This document shows positions 42,316 through 50,469 of a DNA stretch of 64,000 nt, in pieces. This stretch comes from Stenotrophomonas sp. NA06056 (lineage in GTDB: Bacteria; Pseudomonadota; Gammaproteobacteria; Xanthomonadales; Xanthomonadaceae). The stretch's first letter is position 1; the number at the start of each line of letters is the position of its first letter. The notes beneath the pieces are model-generated. The model had not been told where the DNA came from and searched no databases. It worked only from the letters and a program-made list of their open reading frames with translations. The translations under genes were made by a program, and so were the position numbers. The stretch lies in assembly GCF_013364355.1 (NCBI RefSeq), contig NZ_CP054931.1:186001-250000 (forward strand), in the 5' to 3' direction.

Positions 42316-42747
42316 ATGGGCAGTGGACCGGTCACCATCAGCGCGCAGCTTGAAATCCCCGACGGCGAGATCGTCGAGCGTTTCGTGCGTGCCAGTGGTG
42401 CCGGCGGGCAGAACGTCAACAAGGTCTCCACCGCGGTGGAACTGCGTTTCGACGTGGCCGGCTCGCCCTCGTTGCCCGAACCGTTGCGCGAGCGCCTGTT
42501 GGCGCGGCGCGACCGGCGCATGACCGGCGAAGGCGTGCTGGTCATCGACGCGCAACGTTTCCGGACCCAGGATCGCAATCGCGAGGATGCGCGCGAGCGG
42601 CTGGCGGCCTTCATCCAGGCCGGGCTGAGCGTACCCAAACCGCGCAAGGCCACCAAGCCGACCTTCGGGTCGAAACTGCGTCGTCTGGACGCCAAACGCG
42701 GGCGCGCGCAGATCAAGCGCGGGCGCTCATCACGTGACTGGGAGTGA
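42316..42747 (+). CDS. arfB: ArfB, alternative ribosome-rescue peptidyl-tRNA hydrolase
   Basis: 143 residues. Release-factor catalytic GGQ at residues 30-32 in RASGAGGQNVNKVSTAVELR. The C-terminal tail is basic and probably disordered (KATKPTFGSKLRRLDAKRGR then AQIKRGR), the part that enters the empty mRNA channel of stalled ribosomes in ArfB/YaeJ. There is no codon-recognition domain, unlike RF1/RF2. Confidence 0.93.
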   Translation: MGSGPVTISAQLEIPDGEIVERFVRASGAGGQNVNKVSTAVELRFDVAGSPSLPEPLRERLLARRDRRMTGEGVLVIDAQRFRTQDRNREDARERLAAFIQAGLSVPKPRKATKPTFGSKLRRLDAKRGRAQIKRGRSSRDWE

Positions 42748-42751
42748 TTGC

Positions 42752-43354
42752 TTGAACAACCCGACGCCGTTGCTGCCGGCCATTCCGCCGAACATGCCGC
42801 AGGTCAGACCCAACCGTTTCCTGCGCTGGCTGGCGCGCTGCACGCTGCGCATGGGCGGCTGGAAGGTGACCGGCACCCTGCCTGACATCCCCCGGCTGGT
42901 CTTCATCATCGCCCCGCATTCGTCCAACTGGGACGGCCTGTGGGGCATGGCGGCCAAGATCGCGCTGGGCATGAAGGTGAAGGTGCTGGGCAAGGCCTCG
43001 CTGTTCTGGTGGCCGCTGGGCCCGCTGCTGCACAAGCTGGGCGTGATCCCGCTCGATCGCAGCTCGCCGCAGGGCACGGTGGGCCAGGCGGTGGACCTGC
43101 TGCGCAACAACGAGAAGATGTGGTTCGCGATCACTCCGGAAGGCACCCGCAAGGCCGTCAAGGAATGGAAGGCCGGCTTCCTGAAAATCGCGCGGATGGC
43201 CGACGTGCCGATCCTGGCGGCGTATTTCCACTACCCGGAGAAGATCATCGGCATCGGTCCGGTGTTCACCCCGACCGGCGATGACGCCGCCGACATGGCC
43301 GCCATCCGGGAGTTCTACCGGCCCTGGATCGGCAAGACCCGCGGCACGGTCTGA
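42752..43354 (+). CDS. PlsC-type acyltransferase
   Basis: 200 residues from TTG, with GGAG 7 nt upstream inside the end of arfB; a GTG at 42734 has no such site. Acyltransferase motif I HSSNWD (HxxxxD: FIIAPHSSNWDGLWG), motif II region GVIPLDRSSPQG, motif III FAITPEGTRKAVKEWKAGF. This variant (NHXSNWD, PEGTR) belongs to the lysophospholipid/1-acylglycerol-3-phosphate acyltransferase superfamily of small soluble or peripheral enzymes. The acyl acceptor is unknown. Confidence 0.85.
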   Translation: MNNPTPLLPAIPPNMPQVRPNRFLRWLARCTLRMGGWKVTGTLPDIPRLVFIIAPHSSNWDGLWGMAAKIALGMKVKVLGKASLFWWPLGPLLHKLGVIPLDRSSPQGTVGQAVDLLRNNEKMWFAITPEGTRKAVKEWKAGFLKIARMADVPILAAYFHYPEKIIGIGPVFTPTGDDAADMAAIREFYRPWIGKTRGTV

Positions 43355-43465
43355 GCCAGTCGCTGCCGGCAGCGTAGACGCCACGTCCGGCACATGCCGG
43401 GCGCCTGCGACAGGAGTAGGGTGGACGGCTGCCATCCCGTACCGTCTGCCCAAGGAGCGTTTTAC

Positions 43466-45622
43466 ATGTCGCGTACCGTAGTCCTGGCCGCCGCCATCAG
43501 CCTGGCGCTGGCGGCCTGTTCCGGCAAGGAGTCCACCCCCGTGTCCGAAGCCCAGAAAGCACCGGCCCAGCAGCCGGCCGAAGCCTCCACCAACCCGCTG
43601 CTGACCGCCAGCAGCCTGCCGTTCCAGGCACCGCCGTTCGACAAGATCAAGGACAGCGATTACCTGCCGGCCTTCGAAGAAGGCATGCGCCTGCATCTGG
43701 CCGACGTGCGCAAGATCGCCGACAGCGCCGAGCCGGCCACCTTCGACAACACCATCGTGGCGATGGAGCGCAGCGGCGAGACCCTGACCCGGGTGTCGCG
43801 CATCTTCTTCGGCCTGGTCCAGGCCGATACCAACGATGCCCGCCAGAAGATCCAGGAAGAAGTAGCGCCGAAGCTGGCCGCGCACCAGGACGAGATCAAC
43901 CTCGATCCGAAGCTGTTCGCGCGCGTGAAGTCGCTGTACGACCAGCGCGAGACGCTGGGCCTGGATCCGGTGCAGAAGCGCCTGGTCGAGCATTACTACG
44001 ACGGCCTGGTGCGCTCGGGCGCGCAGCTGTCCGACGCCGACAAGGCGAGCCTGCGCAAGCTCAACGTGGAAGAAACCACGCTGTCCACCCAGTTCCACAC
44101 CCGTCTGGTGGCTGCGACCGCCGCTGCCGCGGTGGTGGTGGACGACAAGGCCAAGCTGGCCGGCCTGGACGAGGGCGCGGTCAACAATGCCGCTGCCGCC
44201 GCCAAGGACCGCAAGCTGGACGGCAAGTTCCTGCTGCCGCTGCAGAACACCACCCAGCAGCCGGTGCTCGGTTCGCTGACCGACCGCGACCAGCGTGCGG
44301 CCGTGTTGAAGGCCTCTGAAACCCGTGCCGAGCGCGGCGATGCCAACGACACCCGGCAGACCGTGCAGCGCCTGGCCCAGCTGCGTGCGCAGAAGGCCAA
44401 GCTGCTCGGCTTCGACACCTTCGCCGACTACCAGCTGGGCGACCAGATGGCCAAGACCCCTGCCGCCGCGCTGAAGCTGCTGACCGACACCGTGCCGGCG
44501 GCCACCGCCAAGGCCCGTGCCGAAGCCGGCGAGATCCAGAAGGTGATCGACGCGCAGAAGGGCGGTTTCCAGGTTGCCGCCTCGGACTGGGACTTCTACG
44601 CCGAACAGGTGCGCAAGGCCAAGTACGATCTGGACGAGTCGCAGATCAAGCCGTACTTCGAACTGGACAACGTGCTGCAGAACGGCGTCTTCTACGCCGC
44701 CACCCAGCTGTACGGCATCACCTTCAAGCCGCGCACCGACATCCCGACCTACAACCCGGACATGAAGGTGTACGAAGTGTTCGACAAGGACGGCACCTCG
44801 CTGGCGCTGTTCTACACCGACTACTTCAAGCGTGACAGCAAGTCCGGTGGCGCCTGGATGGACGTGTTCGTCGAACAGGACGGCCTGACCGGTGCCAAGC
44901 CGGTGGTCTACAACGTCTGCAACTTCACCAAGCCGGCCGCCGGCCAGCCCGCGCTGATCAGCTTCGACGACGTCACCACGATGTTCCATGAGTTCGGCCA
45001 TGCACTGCACGGCATGTTCTCCAACGTGAAGTACCCGTCGATTGCCGGCACCGCCACCTCGCGCGACTTCGTCGAGTTCCCGTCGCAGTTCAACGAGCAC
45101 TGGGCGCTGGACCCGAAGGTGTTTGCCAACTACGCCAAGCACTACAAGACCGGCGAGGCGATGCCGCAGGAACTGGTCGACAAGATTCTCAAGGCGCGCA
45201 GCTTCAACCAGGGCTATGCGACCACCGAGTACCTGTCGGCCGCACTGCTGGACCTGGCCTGGCACACGCAGAAGGCCGACGCGCCGCTGCAGGATGTCGG
45301 CGCCTTTGAAGCCAGCGCGCTGAAGAAGTTCAAGGTCGACCTGCCGCAGGTGCCGCCGCGTTACCGCACCACCTACTTCGATCACATCTGGGGTGGCGGT
45401 TACTCGGCCGGTTACTACGCCTACTTCTGGGCCGAAGTGCTCGACCATGACGCCTACCAGTGGTTCACCGAACACGGTGGCCTGACCGCGGCCAACGGCC
45501 AGGAGTTCCGCGACAAGATCCTCTCGCGCGGCAACAGCGTGGAGCTGTCGACCCTGTACCGCGATTTCCGCGGCAAGGACCCGTCGGTGGAACCGCTGCT
45601 GAAGTTCCGCGGCCTGAAATAA
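43466..45622 (+). CDS. dcp: M3-family peptidyl-dipeptidase (Dcp-like) lipoprotein
   Basis: 718 residues. Lipoprotein signal (LAAAISLALAACSGK). The C-terminal catalytic domain has the zinc motif TTMFHEFGHALHGMFSN and, downstream, FVEFPSQFNEHWALDP (third ligand Glu region). The closing GGGYSAGYYAYFWAEVLDHD is typical of Dcp. These enzymes remove dipeptides from the C-terminus of peptides. E. coli Dcp is not lipidated, so this form works in the periplasm. AAGGAG precedes the ATG, and a strong terminator follows. Confidence 0.92.
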   Translation: MSRTVVLAAAISLALAACSGKESTPVSEAQKAPAQQPAEASTNPLLTASSLPFQAPPFDKIKDSDYLPAFEEGMRLHLADVRKIADSAEPATFDNTIVAMERSGETLTRVSRIFFGLVQADTNDARQKIQEEVAPKLAAHQDEINLDPKLFARVKSLYDQRETLGLDPVQKRLVEHYYDGLVRSGAQLSDADKASLRKLNVEETTLSTQFHTRLVAATAAAAVVVDDKAKLAGLDEGAVNNAAAAAKDRKLDGKFLLPLQNTTQQPVLGSLTDRDQRAAVLKASETRAERGDANDTRQTVQRLAQLRAQKAKLLGFDTFADYQLGDQMAKTPAAALKLLTDTVPAATAKARAEAGEIQKVIDAQKGGFQVAASDWDFYAEQVRKAKYDLDESQIKPYFELDNVLQNGVFYAATQLYGITFKPRTDIPTYNPDMKVYEVFDKDGTSLALFYTDYFKRDSKSGGAWMDVFVEQDGLTGAKPVVYNVCNFTKPAAGQPALISFDDVTTMFHEFGHALHGMFSNVKYPSIAGTATSRDFVEFPSQFNEHWALDPKVFANYAKHYKTGEAMPQELVDKILKARSFNQGYATTEYLSAALLDLAWHTQKADAPLQDVGAFEASALKKFKVDLPQVPPRYRTTYFDHIWGGGYSAGYYAYFWAEVLDHDAYQWFTEHGGLTAANGQEFRDKILSRGNSVELSTLYRDFRGKDPSVEPLLKFRGLK

Positions 45623-45643
45623 GCGCGGCCTGAAGTACGAAAG

Positions 45644-45678
45644 AAAAAACGGCGGGGGCGACCCCGCCGTTTTTTTTT
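45644..45678. terminator. Bidirectional rho-independent terminator after dcp
   Basis: ACGGCGGGG (45649-45657), loop GCGA, CCCCGCCGT (45662-45670), flanked by A6 on the left and T9 on the right. Confidence 0.92.
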
Positions 45679-45691
45679 GCGTCGATGCCAT

Positions 45692-45944
45692 CGACAGATT
45701 CCGCAGTTTGCCGCTCATCCACGCATGGCGTGGATCTACTGCAGTTCGCGGAAATCTGTCGAAGGCGGGGTGGGTCCGGTTGCGGGGGTGTCCGCGGCAT
45801 GGGCCCGAGGCATGCCTCGGGCGGGTTGGGCAGGACGCCCAACCCCGGTCTTGCCGTGTGCGCAGGACAGCGCACACGAGCAAGCCGCGGCCAAGCCCCC
45901 AAGGATGGGTTTACGGCGTCCCCCGCAACCGGACCCACCCCGCC
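45692..45944. repeat. 25-bp-arm inverted-repeat element, copy B, with extra hairpins
   Basis: Left arm 45764-45788 and right arm 45920-45944 are perfect reverse complements and identical to copies A and C. The spacer is 131 bp, against 52 bp in the others, and holds three more hairpins: GCCCGAGGCATGCCTCGGGC, GTTGGGC/GCCCAAC and GTGTGCGC/GCGCACAC. The CGACAG...CTGTCG stem before it (45692-45761) is split by a SMAG unit (45717-45739). Confidence 0.85.
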
Positions 45945-45976
45945 ATCCCCCAGGAAACCGGCTTTGGCTGTTGAGG

Positions 45977-46023
45977 TTGCCGGCCAGCGGCCGGCACTAC
46001 CGGGTGCCGGGCGCAGCCCGGCC
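45977..46023. repeat. SMAG monomer and adjacent GGGC palindrome
   Basis: TTGCCGGCCAGCGGCCGGCA plus CTAC, then GCCGGGC/GCCCGGC. Confidence 0.7.
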
Positions 46024-46024
46024 A

Positions 46025-46471
46025 TCACGTCCCCACGTGCACGCGATTGGCCTGCTCGGCCAACCCCAGGTGATCCAGCGCGATATCCAGCGCCAGCACA
46101 TAGCTCTGCGCGCCATACCCCGCGGCGATGCCCAGGCGCTGGCCCACGCCTGCCGGCAGGCACGGCTCGGCCACCGCGCCGTCGTCATGCACTTCTACAT
46201 AGGCGTTGTGCAGGTACGGCAGCAGACGTTGCAGGCGCAGGCTGTCGGCGCAGGCGCCCGGGTCCAGCAGCGTCACCTCGCCACGGCTGTGGTCGGCCAC
46301 GCGCAGCGCGTCCAGCAACTCCTGCTCTGAACCGCAGGCACGGATCGCCACGCTGGTGCCCGCATCGATCGCACGGTGCACCAGTGATTTCAGCACCGGC
46401 GCCGGCAGCGGCGCGGCGGTACGGATCAACGCGCCAGCCGCTTCCGGGCCACGGATGATGAAGATCGACAT
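46025..46471 (-). CDS. Degenerate type II dehydroquinase-like protein (second of a pair)
   Basis: 148 residues. Collinear with the second half of AroQ: VTLLDPGACADSLRLQRLLP matches the INPGAYTHTSVALRDAL region, YVEVH (92-95) matches the conserved IEVH, and GIAAGYGAQSYVLALDIAL matches GxGxxGYxLAL. The N-terminal NGPNLNLLG with the catalytic Arg and Tyr is absent, and VEVHDD replaces EVHLSN. Catalysis as a dehydroquinate dehydratase is therefore unlikely. It begins 3 nt after the stop of a similar gene, so the two are co-expressed and may pair. Confidence 0.65.
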   Translation of the reverse strand: MSIFIIRGPEAAGALIRTAAPLPAPVLKSLVHRAIDAGTSVAIRACGSEQELLDALRVADHSRGEVTLLDPGACADSLRLQRLLPYLHNAYVEVHDDGAVAEPCLPAGVGQRLGIAAGYGAQSYVLALDIALDHLGLAEQANRVHVGT

Positions 46472-46474
46472 GGC

Positions 46475-46876
46475 TCAGCCCTCCCGTGCCAGGCGGCGGC
46501 CGACGATGGCCAACGACAGCGGATAGCCCGCCTGCTGGCTGCGCTGGTCGACCACCACGGCAGCCGGGCCATGCTGCAGGCGCAGGCGCGCTTCCAGACC
46601 GGGCTGATGGGGCGACTGCAGTTCGATGTACTCCGCCGACAGGCCATCCAACGCTGCCTGCAGCGCACCGCCCTCGGCACACCATTGCGCCTCGTCGGCC
46701 ACGCCGACATCAAGCAGCACCCAGTCCGCGGTGCGCGCCTGCGGCTGGCACAGGCACTGGCGCACATCGGCCAGGCTGGCGCAATCGGTGCACAGCACCG
46801 GATGGCCGGACAACTCGGCCGGCAGCAGCGGACGCGGCACCGACGGCGACGCATGCCGGATCACCAGGAGGGTCAT
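46475..46876 (-). CDS. Degenerate type II dehydroquinase-like protein (first of a pair)
   Basis: 133 residues from ATG 46876 (AAGGTG 5 nt upstream). The order CASLADVRQCL, ADWVLLDVGVA, LQAALDGLSAEYIELQSPHQ, then QQAGYPLSLAIVGRRLA parallels AroQ, with YIELQS in the place of IEVHLS. All catalytic residues of the family are missing. It is even more diverged than the gene that follows. No other domain is seen; a structural or binding role is possible. Confidence 0.55.
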   Translation of the reverse strand: MTLLVIRHASPSVPRPLLPAELSGHPVLCTDCASLADVRQCLCQPQARTADWVLLDVGVADEAQWCAEGGALQAALDGLSAEYIELQSPHQPGLEARLRLQHGPAAVVVDQRSQQAGYPLSLAIVGRRLAREG

Positions 46877-46990
46877 ACAACACCTTGCGCAAAGCGCCCT
46901 ACGGCGCGGTAGGCACACGATGCGCGTGGTGGCCGTAAAGGTGCGATGCCGCGTGCCGGGCCTGGGCGTAAAACCTGCGTAATCCCTCCT

Positions 46991-47062
46991 GTAGAGCCGA
47001 GCCCATGCTCGGCTGATGGAAACCGACGCTCGAAGAGCAGCCGAGCATGGGCTCGGCTCTAC
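46991..47062. repeat. SMAG inverted dimer, AGCCGAGC type
   Basis: GTAG plus AGCCGAGCCCATGCTCGGCT, 24 bp, AGCCGAGCATGGGCTCGGCT plus CTAC. It lies between the divergent pseudoenzyme pair and lepB-like gene. Confidence 0.88.
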
Positions 47063-47133
47063 AGGATGCGGGCGCGGGAACCTCTTCGGGCCGGATGTGG
47101 TCTGATGCAGCTACCACCTACCCGGAGCCTGTC

Positions 47134-47760
47134 ATGGATGCTGTTGCCCGCCCCCCCTTTTCCGAACGCGCGCTCATCTGGCTGAAGAAGGAGGCGTTGC
47201 CGCTGCTGGTGATGCTCGGCCTGCTCGCCGCTGCCCGCGATACCCTCGCCAACCACTACGTCGTGCCCAGCGGCTCGATGCAGCCGACGCTGCAACCGGG
47301 CGACCGGGTGGTGGTGGACATGCGCGCCTACGGCCTGCGCCTGCCGTTCACCAGCAAGGAACTGCTGGATACCGGCAGGCCGCAGCGTGGTGAGGTGGCC
47401 GTGTTCGATTCACCGTCCGACGGCACCCGCCTGATCAAGCGCGTGGCCGCCGTGGCCGGCGATCACGTGCAACTGCACGATGGTCACTTGAGCATCAACG
47501 GTCAGCCGCTGCAGATCGCTGACCTGGCCGACACCGAGGCCTTCGGTGAGCGCCGCGCCAGCCTCGACCTGGACAGGGGCGGTGGCCCGGACATCGCGGA
47601 TCTGGAAGTGCCCGCCGGCAAGGTGCTGGTGCTGGGCGACCATCGCGGCAACAGCTTTGATGGGCGCTTCTTCGGTTTCGTCGATGCGGACAAGATCTAC
47701 GGCCGCGCGGTGGCGGTGTACTACCGCCGTGGTGATGGGTTCGAGTGGCAGCGGCTGTAA
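47134..47760 (+). CDS. Type I signal peptidase (second LepB-like)
   Basis: 208 residues. One N-terminal TM helix (EALPLLVMLGLLAAARD). The catalytic dyad is S48 in VPSGSMQPTLQPGD and K102 in RLIKRVAAVAGD; box E is VLGDHRGNSFDGR. It removes signal peptides at the periplasmic face of the inner membrane. It is shorter than E. coli LepB, lacks a second TM helix, and has no lepA or rnc neighbours, so it is likely an accessory paralogue. GGAG precedes the ATG. Confidence 0.9.
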   Translation: MDAVARPPFSERALIWLKKEALPLLVMLGLLAAARDTLANHYVVPSGSMQPTLQPGDRVVVDMRAYGLRLPFTSKELLDTGRPQRGEVAVFDSPSDGTRLIKRVAAVAGDHVQLHDGHLSINGQPLQIADLADTEAFGERRASLDLDRGGGPDIADLEVPAGKVLVLGDHRGNSFDGRFFGFVDADKIYGRAVAVYYRRGDGFEWQRL

Positions 47761-47772
47761 GCTGAATCGATA

Positions 47773-47802
47773 TGTCAGGAGTATCAATCCTGACTTATCA
47801 GG
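47773..47802. promoter_or_regulatory. Two overlapping palindromes before the MFS gene
   Basis: TCAGGA (47775-47780) with TCCTGA (47788-47793), and CCTGA (47789-47793) with TCAGG (47798-47802). The shared CCTGA could pair with either partner, as an operator or an RNA switch. Confidence 0.45.
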
Positions 47803-47878
47803 TTATGGATCGACTGGATGGGCGGGCCTAGTCTGAGGCCCGTCCCCTCCATTCCGGCCGCCCCCACGGCCCACCCCC

Positions 47879-49135
47879 ATGACTGGCGAATCCCCGGCGG
47901 CCCTCGCCGACCGTCCCCGTACCAACGACGCTCCCGCTGACACCCGCATCCAGCAGGGAACGCCGGCCTTCCGCCGCACCGCGCTGGCGCTGTTCCTGGC
48001 CGGCTTCTCCACCTTCGGCCTGCTGTACACGGTGCAGCCCCTGCTGCCCGAGTTCAGCCGCCACTTCGGCGTGTCCGCTGCGGGCAGTGCGATGTCGCTG
48101 TCGCTGACCACCGGCACCCTGGCCGTGGCCATGCTGCTGGCGGGCCTGCTGTCCGATGTGGTCGGTCGCCGCCCGCTGATGATCGTTGCGCTGCTGGCCT
48201 CGGCCACGTTGTCGCTGTGCACCGCGCTGGTCGATGACTGGGCCACCCTGCTGGTGCTGCGCACCCTGCTGGGGCTGGCGCTGAGCGGGGTACCGGCGGT
48301 AGCGATGACCTACCTCGTGGAAGAGATGGACAGCCGCGCGCTGGGCCTGGCGATGGGCCTGTACATCGGCGGCAATGCCATCGGGGGCATGAGCGGGCGC
48401 CTGCTGGCCGGCATCATCGCCGACCACTGGGGCTGGCGCTGGGGCATCGGCGTGGTCTCGATCATTGCCGTGGCCAGCACCGTGCTGCTGTGGCTGCAGT
48501 TGCCGCCGTCGCGCCACTTCCATCCCCGCCGCGAAGGTCTGCGCCAGTTGCCGTCGCGCTGGCGCATGCTGTTCGCCGACCCGGGCCTGCCGTGGCTGTT
48601 CGCCACCTCGTTCGTGCTGATGGGCGTGTTCGTCACCCTCTACAACTACCTCGGTTACCACCTGCTGGCGCCGCCGTACCACCTCAGCCAGACCGTGGTC
48701 GGGTTGATCTTCAGCGTGTACCTCGTCGGTACCTTCAGTTCGGCCTGGATGGGCCAGCAGGCCACGCGCTACGGCCGTGGCCGCATCCTGTCGATCTCCT
48801 TCGGCCTGATCGCCGCCGGCATCGTGCTGCTGGCGATGCCATGGCTGTCGGCGATGGCCGTGGGGATCGCGCTGGTGACCTTCGGCTTTTTCGGCGGCCA
48901 TTCGGTGGCCAGCAGCTGGGTCGGCAGTCGTGCTGGTTCGATGCGTGCGGAAGCGTCGGCGCTGTACCTGTTCGCGTACTACCTGGGGTCGAGCGTACTG
49001 GGCGGCGTGGGCGGCCTGGCCTATGCCGCATGGGACTGGCTGGGCGTATGCGCGTTCGCCGCGCTGCTGACCCTGATCGGCGGTGGCATCGTCTGGGCGC
49101 TGCAGCAGCGCGCGCCGCAACCGGTGACGGCCTGA
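47879..49135 (+). CDS. MFS transporter (YnfM-like exporter)
   Basis: 418 residues, 12 predicted TM helices after a ~30-residue hydrophilic N-terminus. The MFS loop 2-3 motif is GLLSDVVGRRPLMIVALLAS; helix 4 RTLLGLALSGVPAVAMTYL; helix 5 GRLLAGIIADHWGWRWGI. This group includes YnfM and arabinose-like efflux proteins. The substrate is unknown. The LysR gene that ends 91 bp away tail-to-tail resembles the ynfL-ynfM arrangement of E. coli. Confidence 0.88.
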   Translation: MTGESPAALADRPRTNDAPADTRIQQGTPAFRRTALALFLAGFSTFGLLYTVQPLLPEFSRHFGVSAAGSAMSLSLTTGTLAVAMLLAGLLSDVVGRRPLMIVALLASATLSLCTALVDDWATLLVLRTLLGLALSGVPAVAMTYLVEEMDSRALGLAMGLYIGGNAIGGMSGRLLAGIIADHWGWRWGIGVVSIIAVASTVLLWLQLPPSRHFHPRREGLRQLPSRWRMLFADPGLPWLFATSFVLMGVFVTLYNYLGYHLLAPPYHLSQTVVGLIFSVYLVGTFSSAWMGQQATRYGRGRILSISFGLIAAGIVLLAMPWLSAMAVGIALVTFGFFGGHSVASSWVGSRAGSMRAEASALYLFAYYLGSSVLGGVGGLAYAAWDWLGVCAFAALLTLIGGGIVWALQQRAPQPVTA

Positions 49136-49145
49136 CAAATGCTCG

Positions 49146-49209
49146 GTAGTACCGGCCGCTGGCCGGCAACAACGGTGCGGTGGGTCTGCCGGCCAGCGGC
49201 CGGCACTAC
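49146..49209. repeat. SMAG inverted dimer, CCGGCC type
   Basis: GTAG plus TACCGGCCGCTGGCCGGCA, then TGCCGGCCAGCGGCCGGCA plus CTAC, between convergent genes. Confidence 0.85.
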
Positions 49210-49225
49210 CGGGCAGGTGGCACCC

Positions 49226-50134
49226 TCACCCTTCCGCAAACGCCTCGCGCAGCAGCCCGGCGAAATTGCGGATCAACGGCGTCACACCCTCGCGGCGCCA
49301 TGCCAGCTGTACTTCCGAATGCGCACCGGCATCGGCCAGCGGCACGAAGCGCGCACCCTCCACCCGGATGTGGTCGCACGACGAAGGCAGGATCGCTGCA
49401 CCGAGGCCGGCTGCAGCCAGGCTGATCAATGTCGAAGCCTCACCGGCTTCCTGCACGATGCGTGGCGTGAAGCCCGCCGCCGCACACAACGCGATCATGT
49501 GGTCATGGATGCCCGCCCCCGCGCTGCGGCGGAATGCCACGAACGGTTCCTGTGCCAGATCACGCAACGCCAGCGTGCCGCCTTTCGACAGGCGGCGCAG
49601 GGCAGGGTGGTCGGCATGCACGATCAACGCCAGTGGATCAACGAACAGGCTGTGCGCCACCAGCTCGGCCGGCAGCGTGCGCTTGCGGATGATGCCCACG
49701 TCCAGCGAGCCGTCGAGAAGCGCATCGATCTGCTGCAGGGTGTTCATTTCGCTCAGCTGCAGCCGCACCTGCGGATACTGCTGGCGGTACTGCAGGATCG
49801 AGCGTGGAATCTGCGGCGACAACGGCGTGGCCCGGGTCAGGCCGATGCGCAGCTCACCCTGCTCGCCACGCTGCGCGCGCTGCACCTCATCCACCGCCGC
49901 TTCCACCTGCTGCACGATGCCGCGCGCGCGTTCCTGCAGCAGTTCCCCCGCAGCCGTCAGCTGCACGCGTCGATGGCTGCGCACGAACAACCGCGCACCG
50001 ATCAGGTCTTCCAGCTGGCGGATCTGCTGGCTGAGCGGCGGCTGTGACATGCCCAACCGCTCGGCCGCCTGGCCGAAGTGCAGCGTATCGGCAACGGCGA
50101 GGAAGTAGCGCAGGTGGCGCAGTTCGATGGACAT
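49226..50134 (-). CDS. LysR-family regulator (BenM/CatR/YnfL-like)
   Basis: 302 residues. N-terminal winged HTH IELRHLRYFLAVADTLHFGQ then AAERLGMSQPPLSQQIRQLE. The PPLSQQI variant marks the CbnR/BenM branch. The C-terminal effector domain (ELRIGLTRATPLSPQIPRSI) ends RREGVTPLIRNFAGLLREA. Its likely target is the neighbouring MFS gene, though the two are convergent, not divergent. Confidence 0.9.
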   Translation of the reverse strand: MSIELRHLRYFLAVADTLHFGQAAERLGMSQPPLSQQIRQLEDLIGARLFVRSHRRVQLTAAGELLQERARGIVQQVEAAVDEVQRAQRGEQGELRIGLTRATPLSPQIPRSILQYRQQYPQVRLQLSEMNTLQQIDALLDGSLDVGIIRKRTLPAELVAHSLFVDPLALIVHADHPALRRLSKGGTLALRDLAQEPFVAFRRSAGAGIHDHMIALCAAAGFTPRIVQEAGEASTLISLAAAGLGAAILPSSCDHIRVEGARFVPLADAGAHSEVQLAWRREGVTPLIRNFAGLLREAFAEG

Positions 50135-50469
50135 GGTGCCAGTTTATTCATCGTCAGCCGGAGATGAATCAGAGATGGGGTCAGAGCCCGTTGCGCAGCA
50201 ACGGGATCCGACCCCGTGCCGACCAACGGTCGGCACCCACCAAAGCAGAACGCCGTTCCGACAGCTCGCGGGAAACTGTCGAAGGCGGGGTGGGTCCGGT
50301 TGCGGGGGCGTGAGCGCCATGGATGGCGCGACCGAGCCTCCATGGACGGATTTACGGCGTCCCCCGCAACCGGACCCACCCCGCCATTCCACGGATAGCC
50401 CGCTGTTGCCGTTGAAGTTGACGTTGATCCAGCAGGTGCAGGGCGGCAGCCCTGCAATCCAGAACACCC
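50135..50469. other. Repeat-filled intergenic region
   Basis: 335 bp between LysR genes on the same strand. It holds a CCCGTTGC/GCAACGGG hairpin (50188-50206) nested in GGGGTC...GACCCC, a GTGCCGACC palindrome (50216-50236) and one 25-bp-arm element (copy C). No coding sequence. Confidence 0.7.
50259..50385. repeat. 25-bp-arm inverted-repeat element, copy C
   Basis: Left arm 50284-50308, 52-bp spacer with GCGCCAT/ATGGCGC, right arm 50361-50385. The CGACAG (50259)...CTGTCG (to 50281) stem precedes it. Arms are identical to copies A and B. Confidence 0.88.

Noticed and set aside
42713..45883. 1056-codon minus-strand open frame across the acyltransferase and dcp
   Set aside because: Same reason; it also crosses a strong terminator and a SMAG repeat.
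34152..50385. 25-bp-arm elements as an insertion sequence
   Set aside because: No transposase frame and no target-site duplication seen; spacers are too short to code.
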